DNA of 64,000 nucleotides from Nitzschia sp. pyKryTriq1 (Eukaryota > Bacillariophyta > Bacillariophyceae > Bacillariales > Bacillariaceae). The notes beneath the pieces were generated by a model. That model was not told the DNA's origin. It did not search any database and worked only from the letters and a program-made list of their open reading frames with translations. Location: contig OY101119.1 in the NCBI GenBank assembly GCA_956465555.1, forward strand, positions 1,214,570 through 1,278,569, in the 5' to 3' direction. This document shows, one piece after another, positions 52,023 to 62,765 of the stretch. How positions within the stretch are numbered: the first letter of the stretch is position 1; each line of letters starts with the position of its first letter. The position numbers were made by a program, and so were the translations under genes.

Positions 52023-53105
52023 TCAAAGAACAAAGGATTGGCTATCGCTGGATCTTTTGTTCTTCTCGTGACAAACTTCATGGGCCAAGCTCAGCAAACT
52101 AACCACAGCGCAATCACTTCGCAACGTGCGACTCCCTAGAGTAATCTGTTGAAAGCCCAATTCTTCAAATCGATCGAGTTCCTCGGGCTCGGCCCAGCCT
52201 CCCTCGGGGCCTACAGCAACCACAATTCTTGGGGGGTTTCCAGCCTCCTCCTCCTGATCATTTGGAAAGGAAACATCCCAAATCCTCAATGGTTCTCTAG
52301 AGTCTGTGGATCGTTGCGGATGTGCCAGGACACGAGCATATTCTGATCTCGGAAAGAGCTGGTCAAGATCCTCGTTGAAAAATTGCCCAAGATTTTTGGC
52401 AATATGTATTTTGGGCAAGCGGACGTCACCGGCCTGACAGAGTCCTTCAATGAGCCGTTCTCGAAGCACCTCAGGCTTTCGAAAGAGATGAGATCCAAAA
52501 TAATCCTTTGGTACCTTTCGAGCCCCAGTCAACACCAAATGATCCACCCCCATCTGTGATATCATGGGCAACATACGTCCAAGTTGCAGAGGTCTCGGGA
52601 GGGCCAATATCAAGCTGACAAGAATTTGATCCGACGGAGAGCTGGCAGACGATAAATTATTCAGTCGGACTAGCAGAGAACCTGGTGGATCGCCGTTCTT
52701 GAGAACTTCTGCTTTTTTCACCTTGCCTTCAGGAATCCATTCCACAGTAGCATCGTCTGTCTTGAGGCCTTTATGATGATCGTCATCACTCCCTGGGTCC
52801 ATGACAACGCCTGCCCGTATCGTGTCCCCATTCTTCAGCCCCAGGATCTTGGCAGCATGAATCGTTCGGTAATCTTCCTTCCCAAGCAAGACTCTGCTAA
52901 CGTCTGAGCCGTTGCCATCCAAAACCTCTGACGGATCAAAGAGGAACCGATTGAGATTGCATTTTGTCGAAGCATGAAATAATCTTGTTGGAGCCGGGCG
53001 TAACCGAACGAAACTGAAGGGTCGTACAAAAGAAAGCATCATTTGAACCGTCAAAAAACCCAAAAGAAGATCAACAAATTTGTTCGCGGAAGCGAATGGT
53101 GACAT
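52023..53105 (-). CDS. rsmE: RsmE-family 16S rRNA (m3U1498) methyltransferase, organellar
   Basis: 360 residues from the first in-frame ATG (53105). A later ATG at 53042 starts MMLSFVRPFSFVRLRPAPTR, a good mitochondrial leader, and may be the true start. The SPOUT domain shows the RsmE signatures VAVGPEGGWAEPEELDRFEE and QITLGSRTLRSDCAVVSLLS, which form the knotted SAM pocket. An amino-terminal PUA-like part is present (around DYRTIHAAKILGLKNGDTIR). It would methylate the small-subunit rRNA of plastid or mitochondrial ribosomes. Confidence 0.85.
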   Translation of the reverse strand: MSPFASANKFVDLLLGFLTVQMMLSFVRPFSFVRLRPAPTRLFHASTKCNLNRFLFDPSEVLDGNGSDVSRVLLGKEDYRTIHAAKILGLKNGDTIRAGVVMDPGSDDDHHKGLKTDDATVEWIPEGKVKKAEVLKNGDPPGSLLVRLNNLSSASSPSDQILVSLILALPRPLQLGRMLPMISQMGVDHLVLTGARKVPKDYFGSHLFRKPEVLRERLIEGLCQAGDVRLPKIHIAKNLGQFFNEDLDQLFPRSEYARVLAHPQRSTDSREPLRIWDVSFPNDQEEEAGNPPRIVVAVGPEGGWAEPEELDRFEELGFQQITLGSRTLRSDCAVVSLLSLAHEVCHEKNKRSSDSQSFVL

Positions 53106-54114
53106 TTCGTCAATGTCAAAATGGACACGCGGTGGTGGGACGGGTTGGATTTGTGAACTCTGCTTCAAACTGAGTCGTCGTTTTTTTGAAAAACCGCCAA
53201 CCACCAGATCGTTTGTACTGCCCCTTATGACAACTCCAGCGAGTGATCTTACTGTTGTTGATCGATATGAATATTCCTTTTAGCAGCAAAAGAGTAACGC
53301 CAAGGGATCTTCGACGTCTCTTGATAATGTGTTCTTTCTGTATCCCTGGTCGGCATCATCAATCATCACATCAACATCATCTTATCGTCGCGGATAGAGA
53401 TTATGAATGGCGGGAAAATGGCGGGAGTGACGAGTGAGTCGATCGTCAGTCAGTCGTCGTCGTCGTCGTCGTCGTCGTCGTAGTCACCAGACACCAGAGC
53501 CGAGGTGAGGGAGGAGGAGGAGGAGGAGTCGTCGCGTGGTGAGGAGTCGCCTTTGTCGTCGACAAATCCGAATGTAAGATTTCTTGCTATGCTACTACTA
53601 TCGTAAAGCAGCGAAAAAGTGCACTGTCTAATTTAGTATACTAGCCAGTAGCATCGTGTCTACCGAACGGTATTGCTACCGTACAGTTAGTGGTCTCGTC
53701 GGGACATCATGATTCTTATTTTGAATGATTCTGATCTTGTTTGTTCTTATTTTGTCTGTCAGTCTGCAAGTACAAGCACATCTTCGTACATGGATACAAA
53801 AAGATTTTGTGAGCTGCAGGTCGTCCTTTGTTCAAATTCTTGGACTCACTCGTTGCTGACCTTAATTTTTTAATTTGAATACTGCGTTTGAAGGGCGATT
53901 TTCCGCGAAAGATATGATGAAAGTTGCTCTTCTTCTGAGTTGCCTGCGTCGTGAGCTGATGTTTGCACTGGTTTTTTGTCACCTGGAAGAACTCCTAGAA
54001 TTTCAACTTTGGTTAAAGGGTCACGTTATGGACCCCCCGATGAATCTATCGGAAAATCGAATCGGAAGATCGAAACTTGCAAAAGATTAGATTTAGAGAG
54101 CTTTGTCGGAATCA
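53106..54114. other. Intergenic, about 1 kb
   Basis: Contains the (TCG)n and (GGA)n microsatellites near 53447-53530. ORFs around 53716-54090 have no coding character that I trust, though one could be an upstream exon of the next gene. Confidence 0.4.
53447..53530. repeat. (TCG)n and (GGA)n microsatellites
   Basis: About eleven tcg units (53449-53481), then ggaggagga near 53508-53530. Confidence 0.85.
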
Positions 54115-54546
54115 ATGGTGGTCAACGACCCGGAGCATCTTCCAAGGCTACTCGCTAACAACATTGAACTCATATTTCCCCTTCGTGGCTATGAAGGAGC
54201 TGAAGTTATTTCTGAGCTGGTCAACGAAGCCAAGGTCGAGTGTCCAGCGCATTTCCAACGGACTGTGAAGAAGGTTGGAACCATTCTCACATTCAATTTC
54301 ACACCTGGATTTCTGCGACACCTGGACGGAGAACGTGCGAGAATCGCCAATGCACCGAGAATGACACCGGAAAGCGCTAGACGTTTGGAGATAATTCGAA
54401 TCATTCAAGCTCGCGTACTCGAAGAACTTGGTACAGACCTGGGAGAAGCTGCAGTTGTTTTGGGTCAGCTCATGGGATACGAGAAAGAGGAGGAGCTGAG
54501 GGCGGTGTTGGATGCCGGAAGTTTGTTCTCCATGAAAACTCGCTAG
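54115..54546 (+). CDS. Small hypothetical protein
   Basis: 143 residues from the ATG at 54115. Balanced composition, helical carboxyl half (RLEIIRIIQARVLEELGTDL, then GQLMGYEKEEELRAVLDAG) and FNFTPGFLRHL in the middle suggest a real folded protein. The family is not recognised. Convergent with the minus-strand gene that ends at 54613. A first exon upstream cannot be excluded. Confidence 0.5.
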   Translation: MVVNDPEHLPRLLANNIELIFPLRGYEGAEVISELVNEAKVECPAHFQRTVKKVGTILTFNFTPGFLRHLDGERARIANAPRMTPESARRLEIIRIIQARVLEELGTDLGEAAVVLGQLMGYEKEEELRAVLDAGSLFSMKTR

Positions 54547-54612
54547 CCGTTGTTGTTCGTGACGGTATTCCCGAACCAACCAAGTCTGCCAAACAAGGCC
54601 TTCTGTCCAATC

Positions 54613-55146
54613 TCATTCTTCGTTTCGTATGATTTCGTTCACGAAAAGCTCATCCTTGTGAGCTGCTTGCTGTGCTCGATATTTGGCGTGGGTCGAATGT
54701 GGACGGTATGCGGCGGCAATCGCAAGAGGCTGGTCCATCTTTTTCTTCCAGAGCTCGATTTGAGTTGTCCATACGGCATCAAGTGCGGCTTTCTTGTTAT
54801 TCTTTCTTCTTCGAGCTCCAAACTTGGTTCTTCCCTCCAATCCCCGCATAGTAACTCCTTTCGTCTCATCGACGGGTTCTCCCTTTTCGGCCTTCTTAAC
54901 GGTGGCAGTAACAACCTTCTTTATCTTGGCATATTCATCATCACTGTACCATATTGTTCGAATTTCTTCGTTATCTATTTCTGAGAGAGGACAAATCTCA
55001 CGAAAGGTGATGGTGTCCTGAAACGAGACCGCCTTTCGTGGTCCAGCAGGGGTATCTCTCATATCTTTCTGCCCGACAGTCGTACTTTTTGGATCTAGAC
55101 TTCCCACATCCCACGTCTTATCATTCTGCACCACATGTGGAGGCAT
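54613..55146 (-). CDS. Diatom-type family protein, paralogue 1 of 2
   Basis: A single-exon ORF of 177 residues. Core segments: KAVSFQDTITFREI, IRTIWYSDDEYAKIKK, and VTMRGLEGRTKFGARRRKNN. The tail is helical with IAAAYRPHSTHAKYRAQQAA. The same core in the same order occurs in the plus-strand ORF at 55968-56510, so the two are diverged duplicates in head-to-head arrangement. I believe this WY..EY / RGLE..T..GAR family is expanded in diatoms, but its function is unknown. No domain, signal or membrane segment is seen. Confidence 0.72.
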   Translation of the reverse strand: MPPHVVQNDKTWDVGSLDPKSTTVGQKDMRDTPAGPRKAVSFQDTITFREICPLSEIDNEEIRTIWYSDDEYAKIKKVVTATVKKAEKGEPVDETKGVTMRGLEGRTKFGARRRKNNKKAALDAVWTTQIELWKKKMDQPLAIAAAYRPHSTHAKYRAQQAAHKDELFVNEIIRNEE

Positions 55147-55967
55147 ACAGATTCCGGTGCTCTAGGCAATGGCGATTGTTGGTTTCTGTTAAGCAAGAGC
55201 TTGTACTACTACTGATATCTTGTACATGTACGGGTGTTACAGGAGAGGCGAAAAACACACAAAAAACAGACCATCGTCGTTCGTCGTTCGTCGCGATGAT
55301 GTGAGATGCTGTGATCTTGTGACCCCTTCGAGGGGGCGGGGGGCATCTGATGTCCCCCTTTATTACAACGAACAACCCACCCCAAGAAAATGTATTGACA
55401 TCATGTTGGGCCCGTTTTTGTGACTCCTGGTCGTAAATAATTATTCAAGCCCTCCTCCTCCTACGAAACGTGTGCCGGTTCGTACAGTTAGTATTTGTAA
55501 TTTATGTCTTCGCATACTACTTGCTTGTCCGTACGTACAGTACTCGATCGGCCGCTTGTCGTGCGTACCAGTACTACCATTAGTACGGTACTTTGGATGA
55601 TGAGAACCTGGGCGATCCAGAAAGCTTTCGAAACCCAATAAGTAAAGGGGGGTTAGATATTAAAAAGGCATATATTTTATTCCGAACCATCACCCAACTC
55701 AGTGGACATTTTGAACGTAAAAGAGCGTAAATGTTAGCAAGCCCACTGAAACTCAGTACGGAGGCTACGTGTGAGCGAACAAAAATAATAATGATGTGGT
55801 GATAAAAGACGCTCTCCCCACCCCACCACCACCACGACGACGCACTACTTGTACGGTACCAGGTACCGGGCCGCACCTCCAACCTTTCACTTCAGGTTTC
55901 ATCTTTTACCTCCAACGACGATGAAAGATAAAAATTAAGCGAGCGAGACTTTCGTTTATGATTCAAG
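55147..55967. other. Shared promoter region of the paralogue pair, about 820 bp
   Basis: Lies between two divergently transcribed paralogues. Has GTAC words (tacggtaccaggtaccggg at about 55853). No gene seen. Confidence 0.5.
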
Positions 55968-56510
55968 ATGGACATTGGTAGGAGAGAAGCCACAAAAAGC
56001 GGTGGGATATCATTTGATGCGTCACCTAGAAGCACAATCCATGTCTTCACCAACAGTACGACTCAAAGCAGAACGAAAACGGTGTCATTTGCCCCAGAAG
56101 ATATGTTGGTGAAAGAGATACCTCCCCTTAGGATGGAGCTTACCGAAGATGATATCACCACACTTTGGTATACTAAAGCTGAATACCGGTTATCCAAGAA
56201 ATCACAATTGTTCATCGTGAAGATGATGGAAAAAGGGTTAAGACTAGAGGAAGATGATGAACTCTGTCCACGGGGATTGGAAGCAAAAACACGGAAAGGT
56301 GCAAGGGGGCATCAAGATAACATTGACGCCTCACGGGAGGCCGTAATGTGGGAGCAAGATAAACAATGGCGGGATGGTCGACATAGCGCTGTGGCTCTGG
56401 CAAGGGTGTACGCTGAATCTGCTGCTCAAAGCAAAATGGCCGCGTTTGTCACCGGAAAGCGCGATGCGCTGTATGTGCACGGAAAGGAAGCGTTGGAAAC
56501 GAATGGATGA
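55968..56510 (+). CDS. Diatom-type family protein, paralogue 2 of 2
   Basis: A single-exon ORF of 180 residues: KTVSFAPEDMLVKEIPPL, ITTLWYTKAEYRLSKK, CPRGLEAKTRKGARGH and a helical end (ALARVYAESAAQSKMAAFV). It shares its core with 54613-55146 on the other strand but only perhaps a third of positions are alike, so the duplication is old. Function unknown. Confidence 0.72.
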   Translation: MDIGRREATKSGGISFDASPRSTIHVFTNSTTQSRTKTVSFAPEDMLVKEIPPLRMELTEDDITTLWYTKAEYRLSKKSQLFIVKMMEKGLRLEEDDELCPRGLEAKTRKGARGHQDNIDASREAVMWEQDKQWRDGRHSAVALARVYAESAAQSKMAAFVTGKRDALYVHGKEALETNG

Positions 56511-56923
56511 CGCATTCACGGTGCCAGACTGAATGAAACGGCAAAAACAACACCTGATGAGTTTCTCATCGCGGCGACAATAGAATGCCAGCATGTATTT
56601 CCGAGAAATGCTCACTTTCCTGCTACCACAGTGTAGAAAAGAGTGCCATAATCGTCACATCACTGATATCACACTTCCTTTGCGGGGAACAGCGTCGAAA
56701 GGGCTGCCTACATCCAAGCCAAGCCCTTTGTCCTGGTATGCTAGAGTGGACTGTTCGCGTACTGTGCCAGCAACTACGTAGCACGTCCTCACTCTTCACG
56801 TGGTGCACCCTACCCCTATGCCATAGTTGCATCTACTGCTGGGGAGTTGTCCAGCGACTATCGTAGAAACAGCGATACTATCCCGAAGTCGTAGCACGAT
56901 AAAAGAGATATACAACCAAATTG
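56511..56923. other. Intergenic, about 410 bp
   Basis: No recognisable feature; a 61-63 codon ORF on each strand lacks support. Confidence 0.45.
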
Positions 56924-58455
56924 TTAGCACTCGCGCTGCGTTTGCCGAGATGACATCTTTCGAATCACTTGAATAAGAGGCTTCCAACCCTCCGTATCCG
57001 TTTCCTTGGGTAACCCCCTAGAGTAGTGACCAATCTCCTTGTGTTCTCTTGGCCATTCTGCAAGCATTAGTGCCTTGATCTCATGGTCCGTCATGTGCGG
57101 GTTCTTTAGCAGCGCCTCTCGTGTAGCAAAAAGAGACAAGGATTCTCGATATTCAACATAGTGAAAACTAACAGTATCAGTTGCACAGCAATCAACGCCA
57201 TCCAACAGTGTGTTATATGATTCATCGGTCTTCATCATTTCATGTATTCCCTGTCGAAAGAAGCATTGCCAAAGGTATTGTCAGAATGTATCACCATGTA
57301 ACCCTTTGATCGAAAGAAAAACGACTTACTTCGTGCTTCTTCTTGTACCAATCATCCACTGTCCCAGTCACCAATCGAGTGATCGGAAACGCATGAAAAC
57401 GATGCCATTTTCCGTGGCGTCGCGTGTCGATTGCCTCGATTCCTAAGGCTTCTTTCAGACACTTCGTCGTCAAGATGCCGGGGTTGCCCTGAAGCCACTT
57501 GTCTCCTTCCTTCGCGACACACTTTGAGTCTCCTTCATCCCATTTATGTACTAGCTTCCTCATTGTTTCACGTGACAATATGTAACCAGCAGCACCAGAG
57601 TTGAACACATCCACTCCATTTTTCATGGCATGTCCATCGTACATATCTTCGCTGGAGTGTTTATGTTCCACATACTTGCACAAGTGTTCTGGGATGACGT
57701 ATGTGTGGTCGTTGACCTGTACAATGATAATAAAACATCACAAAAACTCAAAAGTGAGGACAGTCATCGCCAAATTCAATTCTTTGTTCACTTTGTCGTG
57801 TCGGTCGTCGTTTTCTTACAAAGAATGCAAAATCTGGATTGATTCTTTCGTAGACGGCTCGAATGACATAATTCAACCGAGGCAAACCGTCATCAAAAGA
57901 AATGGATGGCGGAACCAACAAAAGTTGCGGGTATGAATACGGATCCTCGGGGCTTGAATCTTCTCCCAACACGGCGTGATGTCCCTGAGGAAATTCACTG
58001 ACATTGTGCACAACATAAACCGCTCGTGCTGAAGGACCCCATGTTTCAAAAATCGAATCCAAACGTCGTTTTCTTCCTTCCGGATTCACAACACTGGGCA
58101 TGACAACGGTGACTGTTCTAGGATGTCCAGAGTAAAAATGGTGGCGAAATCCGACGCGACCCGTCAAAGCTGCACCAGCGTGGGCCATGGGGTTGCTCAT
58201 AACCTGAAGGATCACCTTTCGATGCTGGTGGTGCAAAATGAAGTAGCCCAAGAATAATCCAAATGCCAAAAATCCAAGGACGGTCTCAATGGCGCATCCT
58301 AGTTCACTCCGAAGGAACCGGGGAAGAAGTCGATTTCTCGCTTTGTGAAAGCGAGACAACCCTCCACTCGTGGGGGCGCTCGGAATCTGGTCGTGACTCT
58401 CCGCGTCGAAGTGATGGTGTTTCTTTCGAGCATGCAATCCAGTAGTTGTACTCAT
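56924..58455 (-). CDS. GT31 (core-1 galactosyltransferase-like) glycosyltransferase, 3 exons
   Basis: Exon 1 is 57820-58455, exon 2 57330-57716 and exon 3 56924-57250. Introns of 103 bp (GTAAGA...GTACAG) and 79 bp (GTAAGT...CGACAG) give 449 residues. It is a type II membrane protein: a short cytosolic start, an anchor (VLGFLAFGLFLGYFIL, about 60-75), then a lumenal catalytic domain with RTVTVVMPSVVNPEGRKRRL. Joined exons 1 and 2 read FAFFVNDHTYVIPEHLCKYV, where the D-x-D metal site of C1GALT1-type enzymes (DDDTYV) is NDHTYV. FNSGAAGYILSRETMRKL is the conserved acceptor-side G-G/A-G-Y motif. Golgi protein glycosylation is likely; donor and acceptor are unknown. Confidence 0.78.
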
Positions 58456-59150
58456 GACGCCCTTTCGAGGCTCAACTGATTACGAATAATCCAGCCTTTT
58501 TACAGAAGACAGTCTGAAGGTACTAGTTTCTACTTTTGAAGCTGACCTGTTCAGTCCAGAGGGGTATTTCGGTGAGTAGCATGTATGATACGAGATCTGT
58601 GATCTACATCAGATTGCAATGGTACCGGTACCAGGTACTGTAGTCAGACGACACCGCACTACGATCTCCACTGTACACGAACCGGCGCGGTACGACCGGT
58701 AGACGACTGTTCAACTACTGTAACGGTGCGTAGTCTACTTGTACAGTGGCAGATCAACGAGACAAAACCGGATCTGTAGGACGGCCAGCAATGACGAGCG
58801 GACGACGATGGACAGACGCTCGTTCGGATGAATGATGAACATATTTTTGATGACGTCATCGAAGATCAGAAGATACGCACGCACGCACGTTCCCACCTCT
58901 TCTGTCGGAAAGATCGATACGCGCATGCAGTGTGCTTTTCTCACGCACGATGATGAACGATAGAAGATGTTCATCGTCATCAAGCAAGAGCTCAAGCTGC
59001 GCTGCTGTTGTGGTGATGGTGATGTCGATGTGCTAGGTCCCTATGTGCGATGGGATCCGCGGCGACTGAGAGGAGGAAAGCTCAAGCGTTCCAACCATCG
59101 GTCATATTTTGCCTTTCTTCCAAGCTACTGTATCCCAAATTCGATCCATC
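58456..59150. other. Divergent promoter region, about 695 bp
   Basis: Between the glycosyltransferase and GCSH. Has one of the clearest GTAC clusters (ggtaccggtaccaggtactg, 58620-58640). Confidence 0.5.
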
Positions 59151-59738
59151 ATGTCTACTGTCAGTCTCTTCGCTCGTAGCTTTGCTCGCAGTGCTGTGCA
59201 ACACGGTCTTCGTTCAAAGATCGCTCCTGCCGCTGGGGCCGTTCGCTTTTCCAGTTATTTCACACCTGGTGAGTTCGTACTTGTACAGTAGTACTCCAAG
59301 TCGTTCATTTCCAAAGGTCGTGTGGAGATTGTGTCCTGTCTAATTCAAAATATTGCCATCTATCTCTCTTATGGTGTTATAGCTCACGAATATATCAAGG
59401 TTGATGGAAAAATTGGTACCTGTGGCATTACTGACTTTGCCCAGTCTGCTCTGGGAGATATTGTCTTTGTCGACCTTCCTGAGGTTGGGGATGATTTTGA
59501 AAAGGGTGACTCGTTCGGAAGTGTTGAATCCGTGAAGGCCGCGTCGGATGTTTATGCTCCTGTCAGTGGAAAAGTCGTCGAAATTAACGAAGCTTTGAAT
59601 GATGAACCTGGAATGGTCAACAGCGATGCAGAAACCAATGCTTGGTTCATCAAGATAGAGATTTCTGATGAAGGAGAGCTTAAATCGCTTTTGGATGAAG
59701 CAGCTTACAAGGAACACTGCGAGAACGAGGCCCATTAA
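59151..59738 (+). CDS. GCSH: Glycine cleavage system H protein, mitochondrial (2 exons)
   Basis: Exons 59151-59268 and 59383-59738 are joined over a 114-bp intron (GTGAGT...GTTATAG), giving 157 residues. The first 35 residues form a mitochondrial leader (FARSFARSAVQHGLRSKIAP). The mature protein has FTPAHEYIKVDGKIGTCGIT and the lipoyl-lysine site SVESVKAASDVYAPVSG. H protein carries the aminomethyl group between the P, T and L proteins; in diatoms the system handles photorespiratory glycine. The length is typical. Confidence 0.95.
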
Positions 59739-59864
59739 ACTTTTGGCAGGTCTTCTCCTCCCATCCAAACGACTGTTACATGCATCCAACCGTTGTCTTG
59801 AAGGCTTTCGAACCGATTCAAATGCTGTGGTTTCTGGAGGGTCGGAAGTGGTGCAGAGACGATT

Positions 59865-62036
59865 TTAATTTAGCTGGTTGTAAGGATTTTTACTCCATTC
59901 AAGACCGCTTCCAAGAGTGAGGCCGCCTTTCTCGTGTAACTTTGTTCGCTCGTCCAACTTGCTCGTGGACTCCTTGATGTGTCGCTCCTTCTTCACTCGG
60001 TGGCATTCACGGATGCACTGCATCGGCTTCTTGTTGAAGCGTGGCTTGTTTGGACATGTATGACATATCCACACGGTTTGAATCATTTGGTTTTCTTTAT
60101 CTTGCTTCGCGCTCTGTCGTTTCATCTCCTTGGTCTCGCACCCCTCCAATTCTACCAAACGTCGACGTCTTTTGACGTAGTCTTCGGCTGCCGCCTCGCT
60201 TGCAAATTTGCTCTTGGCATTCAATACCGCATCCACATCGTCGATCTGGATAGAATCTAGAAATGCATTACCAGAGGAGGAAGGCATCTTGGCTTTGGCC
60301 TTTGCCAAGCCGGAGGCAGTCCTGTTGAATGCAGCCTTGTCGGTAGGTGCTCCAGATTTCTTGAGCATTTTTTCCAAAATGATGGCTTGGTTTTCCTTAA
60401 TTTTGTTTGCCTCCCTTTCGTTCAACTCCTCGGTAGTCGCCGAGGAAAAAAATGATCTAGAAACCTTCGGTCCTTGACTCGCGAATAATGCTTTGCTGGG
60501 TTTTGGAACGGGCACAGAGCCATCAAAGTTACAACCAATATTGTTGACCCTTCGCATCTTTTTTCCATCGTTGTTGGGGAGGTAGCTGGACAATGACTTC
60601 GGAGGCGGACGCCTGGAAGCAGCCTCTTGCAACCAATCATTCGGATGTGAAGTGAGTGATGTCTTCTCCTTTTTGCTTGCAGTCGGACCTTCACTCTGTT
60701 GTCCCTCTGAGGCCTTTCGCTTTGTAGATTTTCCCGTGAATCTGTTTGCATTGCCCAAATCGACTGAATTATCTCGTTTCGCCGTTTGCCTGTGCATCTG
60801 CCTAGGATCATCTTTTTTCATGTGCATAGGTACATGGGAAACGTTCCCACTCACCGGTGCGTTGGGAGCAGCAACGCTTTTGCTTTTGAATGTCTGCGTT
60901 AGATAGGGGTTGTTAGTGTTGGACGACGCACTGTTCCTTACAGAAGTGAGCGATCCAGTCACATTTTTTCCCACAGCCCCTAGGGACTTGTTCCCGAGAA
61001 ATCGATTTCCAGTTGTATTGCTCCGCGATTGGTCTATCGGAGCCTTGCTAGCCTTGTATTCTTGGACTATCTTGCCACCACTAGAACCGCTACTCGAAAC
61101 TCCTCCCATGCCACGCATTGCAGAGCAGTTGGTAATGTGACCCTTCTTGTCTTTGAGCTTTTTCTCATGGAAGGGACAATAGTCTCCATGTCGGGTGTCG
61201 ATGAAAGTTTTGCAAGTGGCAGCATTGCTCTTCCACGTTCCATCTGGCTGTTTCCTTCCGACGCTCGCTTTGCACACTCCATAGTCTCTGGCCTTGGCCA
61301 CATGAACTAGTTGTGAGATATCATGAACCGATAAACTAAGGGAAGTGTCGCTTCGACCACCGTTGTCATCTCTTGCCGGCAAAAGTTTCGGATTGCTAAC
61401 AGCTACGACTTGGCCTGGCCGAATCTTGCCGTATTTGCTGTAGGCGGATCCAAACAAAAATACAGAAAAGCACGGTCCTGAGTCCAGATTGCTTCCAATG
61501 GATAAAATAACAAAAGCGCCACCTTTGCTGGAAGTTTTGGTTCCCGAATTTTCAAAGACAATGCCGACGGTGACGAGATTCGTCCGACCTTGTACCGTGG
61601 CTCGATCCACAATCGAAGGGGGGTCCACCAAAATCCCGCAAAGCGCCTGCAAACTCATGGCACCAATTTGTGCAGGGGAGTGATACGGACCGGTGGTTGT
61701 TATCAAATCGAGTAAATCCAAACTGGACAGTTGCCGATTCAGCATCCGGATCCCCAACCGCTCATCTACGCCCACGCTGGCAACAGCCGGGGCAGACGGC
61801 TGAGCCAGGCTGCGTTCGTTCGAGCGGGACGTCGGATTCGAAGAAGATGGCTTGCTTCTCCTTTTCGTCTCAATTGTAGTAGAATGTCGAGAGTATCCAG
61901 GAGGAGAAGGATCAACATTTGAGTCTTGTTCGAGTAGCGATGCAAACTCGTCCATACCCTCTATAGCGTCAGATGAAGGCTCGGCATCATCTGACGGACT
62001 AGCGTCCTCTTCCATGAGTGCTGCCAATTCGTCCAT
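59865..62036 (-). CDS. MCM10: DNA replication factor MCM10
   Basis: A single-exon ORF of 723 residues. The amino end is acidic with two similar segments (DELAALMEED, DEFASLLEQD). The internal domain has an OB fold (about 140-245, TVGIVFENSGTKTSSKGGAF) and the CCCH zinc finger C255...C275...C287..H290 (TWKSNAATCKTFIDTRHGDY then CPFHEKK), the MCM10 signature. A carboxyl zinc-binding segment (WICHTC...CIRECHRVKKERH) matches the MCM10 carboxyl domain. MCM10 binds DNA, the CMG helicase and polymerase alpha at origin firing. Many Ser/Lys-rich linkers suggest a flexible nuclear protein. Confidence 0.92.
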   Translation of the reverse strand: MDELAALMEEDASPSDDAEPSSDAIEGMDEFASLLEQDSNVDPSPPGYSRHSTTIETKRRSKPSSSNPTSRSNERSLAQPSAPAVASVGVDERLGIRMLNRQLSSLDLLDLITTTGPYHSPAQIGAMSLQALCGILVDPPSIVDRATVQGRTNLVTVGIVFENSGTKTSSKGGAFVILSIGSNLDSGPCFSVFLFGSAYSKYGKIRPGQVVAVSNPKLLPARDDNGGRSDTSLSLSVHDISQLVHVAKARDYGVCKASVGRKQPDGTWKSNAATCKTFIDTRHGDYCPFHEKKLKDKKGHITNCSAMRGMGGVSSSGSSGGKIVQEYKASKAPIDQSRSNTTGNRFLGNKSLGAVGKNVTGSLTSVRNSASSNTNNPYLTQTFKSKSVAAPNAPVSGNVSHVPMHMKKDDPRQMHRQTAKRDNSVDLGNANRFTGKSTKRKASEGQQSEGPTASKKEKTSLTSHPNDWLQEAASRRPPPKSLSSYLPNNDGKKMRRVNNIGCNFDGSVPVPKPSKALFASQGPKVSRSFFSSATTEELNEREANKIKENQAIILEKMLKKSGAPTDKAAFNRTASGLAKAKAKMPSSSGNAFLDSIQIDDVDAVLNAKSKFASEAAAEDYVKRRRRLVELEGCETKEMKRQSAKQDKENQMIQTVWICHTCPNKPRFNKKPMQCIRECHRVKKERHIKESTSKLDERTKLHEKGGLTLGSGLEWSKNPYNQLN

Positions 62037-62765
62037 TGTGTGCGTATCGTCTTTCCTCTAAATCCTCTTGATGTCAATGCCGTTTTACCTTCGGCGTTTT
62101 ATCTTTTGTCTATATCATCTGTCGTCTCTGTTGTGAGGAGCACCCCCCGCATTTTATTTTTTACTAAAAACGTTGCGTGGTTTTTGTTGGTCTCTGTTTG
62201 GCGCGAAGTTTTTTTGGGAGTGAACTTTTGGGAGTGAACTCACCCTCAAAACGCACTCCCCCTCCTCCTCGCGCACGCACACCGGCGGGCGGGCGCGGGG
62301 GTTGCCAAGCTCCTCTCTATCTCACCACAGTATTTGAAGTGGGGCATATAACGTCAACGAATTACCATAAGTAATGGACATCGCTAAACGCCTTCACCTA
62401 TGTAGTTCTACATCTAGTGAGGGATGGCGATTCGCAGCGCTCGCGCGGAATGACGCGCTTCTTCGCAGAATTTCCGCAGGGTTCAAAACTCTGCGCGTAA
62501 TATCTATTCCGCGCGGAAATTTTCCGCATGACGGCGCGCAGGATGAGAAAAACATCCGCGTAATAATCCAGAAAGTGTCCGCGGAGTTCAAAAAAGTCCG
62601 CAGAGTTCCCGGTTGTCCTTAAAGTCCGCGGAGTTCTTCAAAGTCCGCGGAGTTCCTCAAAGTCCGCGGAGTTCCTCAAAGTCCGCGGAGTTTTGAAATG
62701 ACGCGGAACGCCGCGAAACGCCGCGAAACGGCGGAAGACCAGTACTGTATTACTACTACAGTAGA
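62037..62765. other. Intergenic with a CpG-rich repeat patch, about 730 bp
   Basis: Upstream of MCM10. From about 62430 to 62735 the sequence is built of gcgcgg, tccgcg and related words, unlike anything else in the window, and includes the 19-bp array at 62621. Confidence 0.6.
62621..62694. repeat. Tandem repeat, 19-bp unit
   Basis: aaagtccgcggagttcctc is repeated about four times (first unit with one change). A degenerate copy lies just upstream. Confidence 0.9.
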
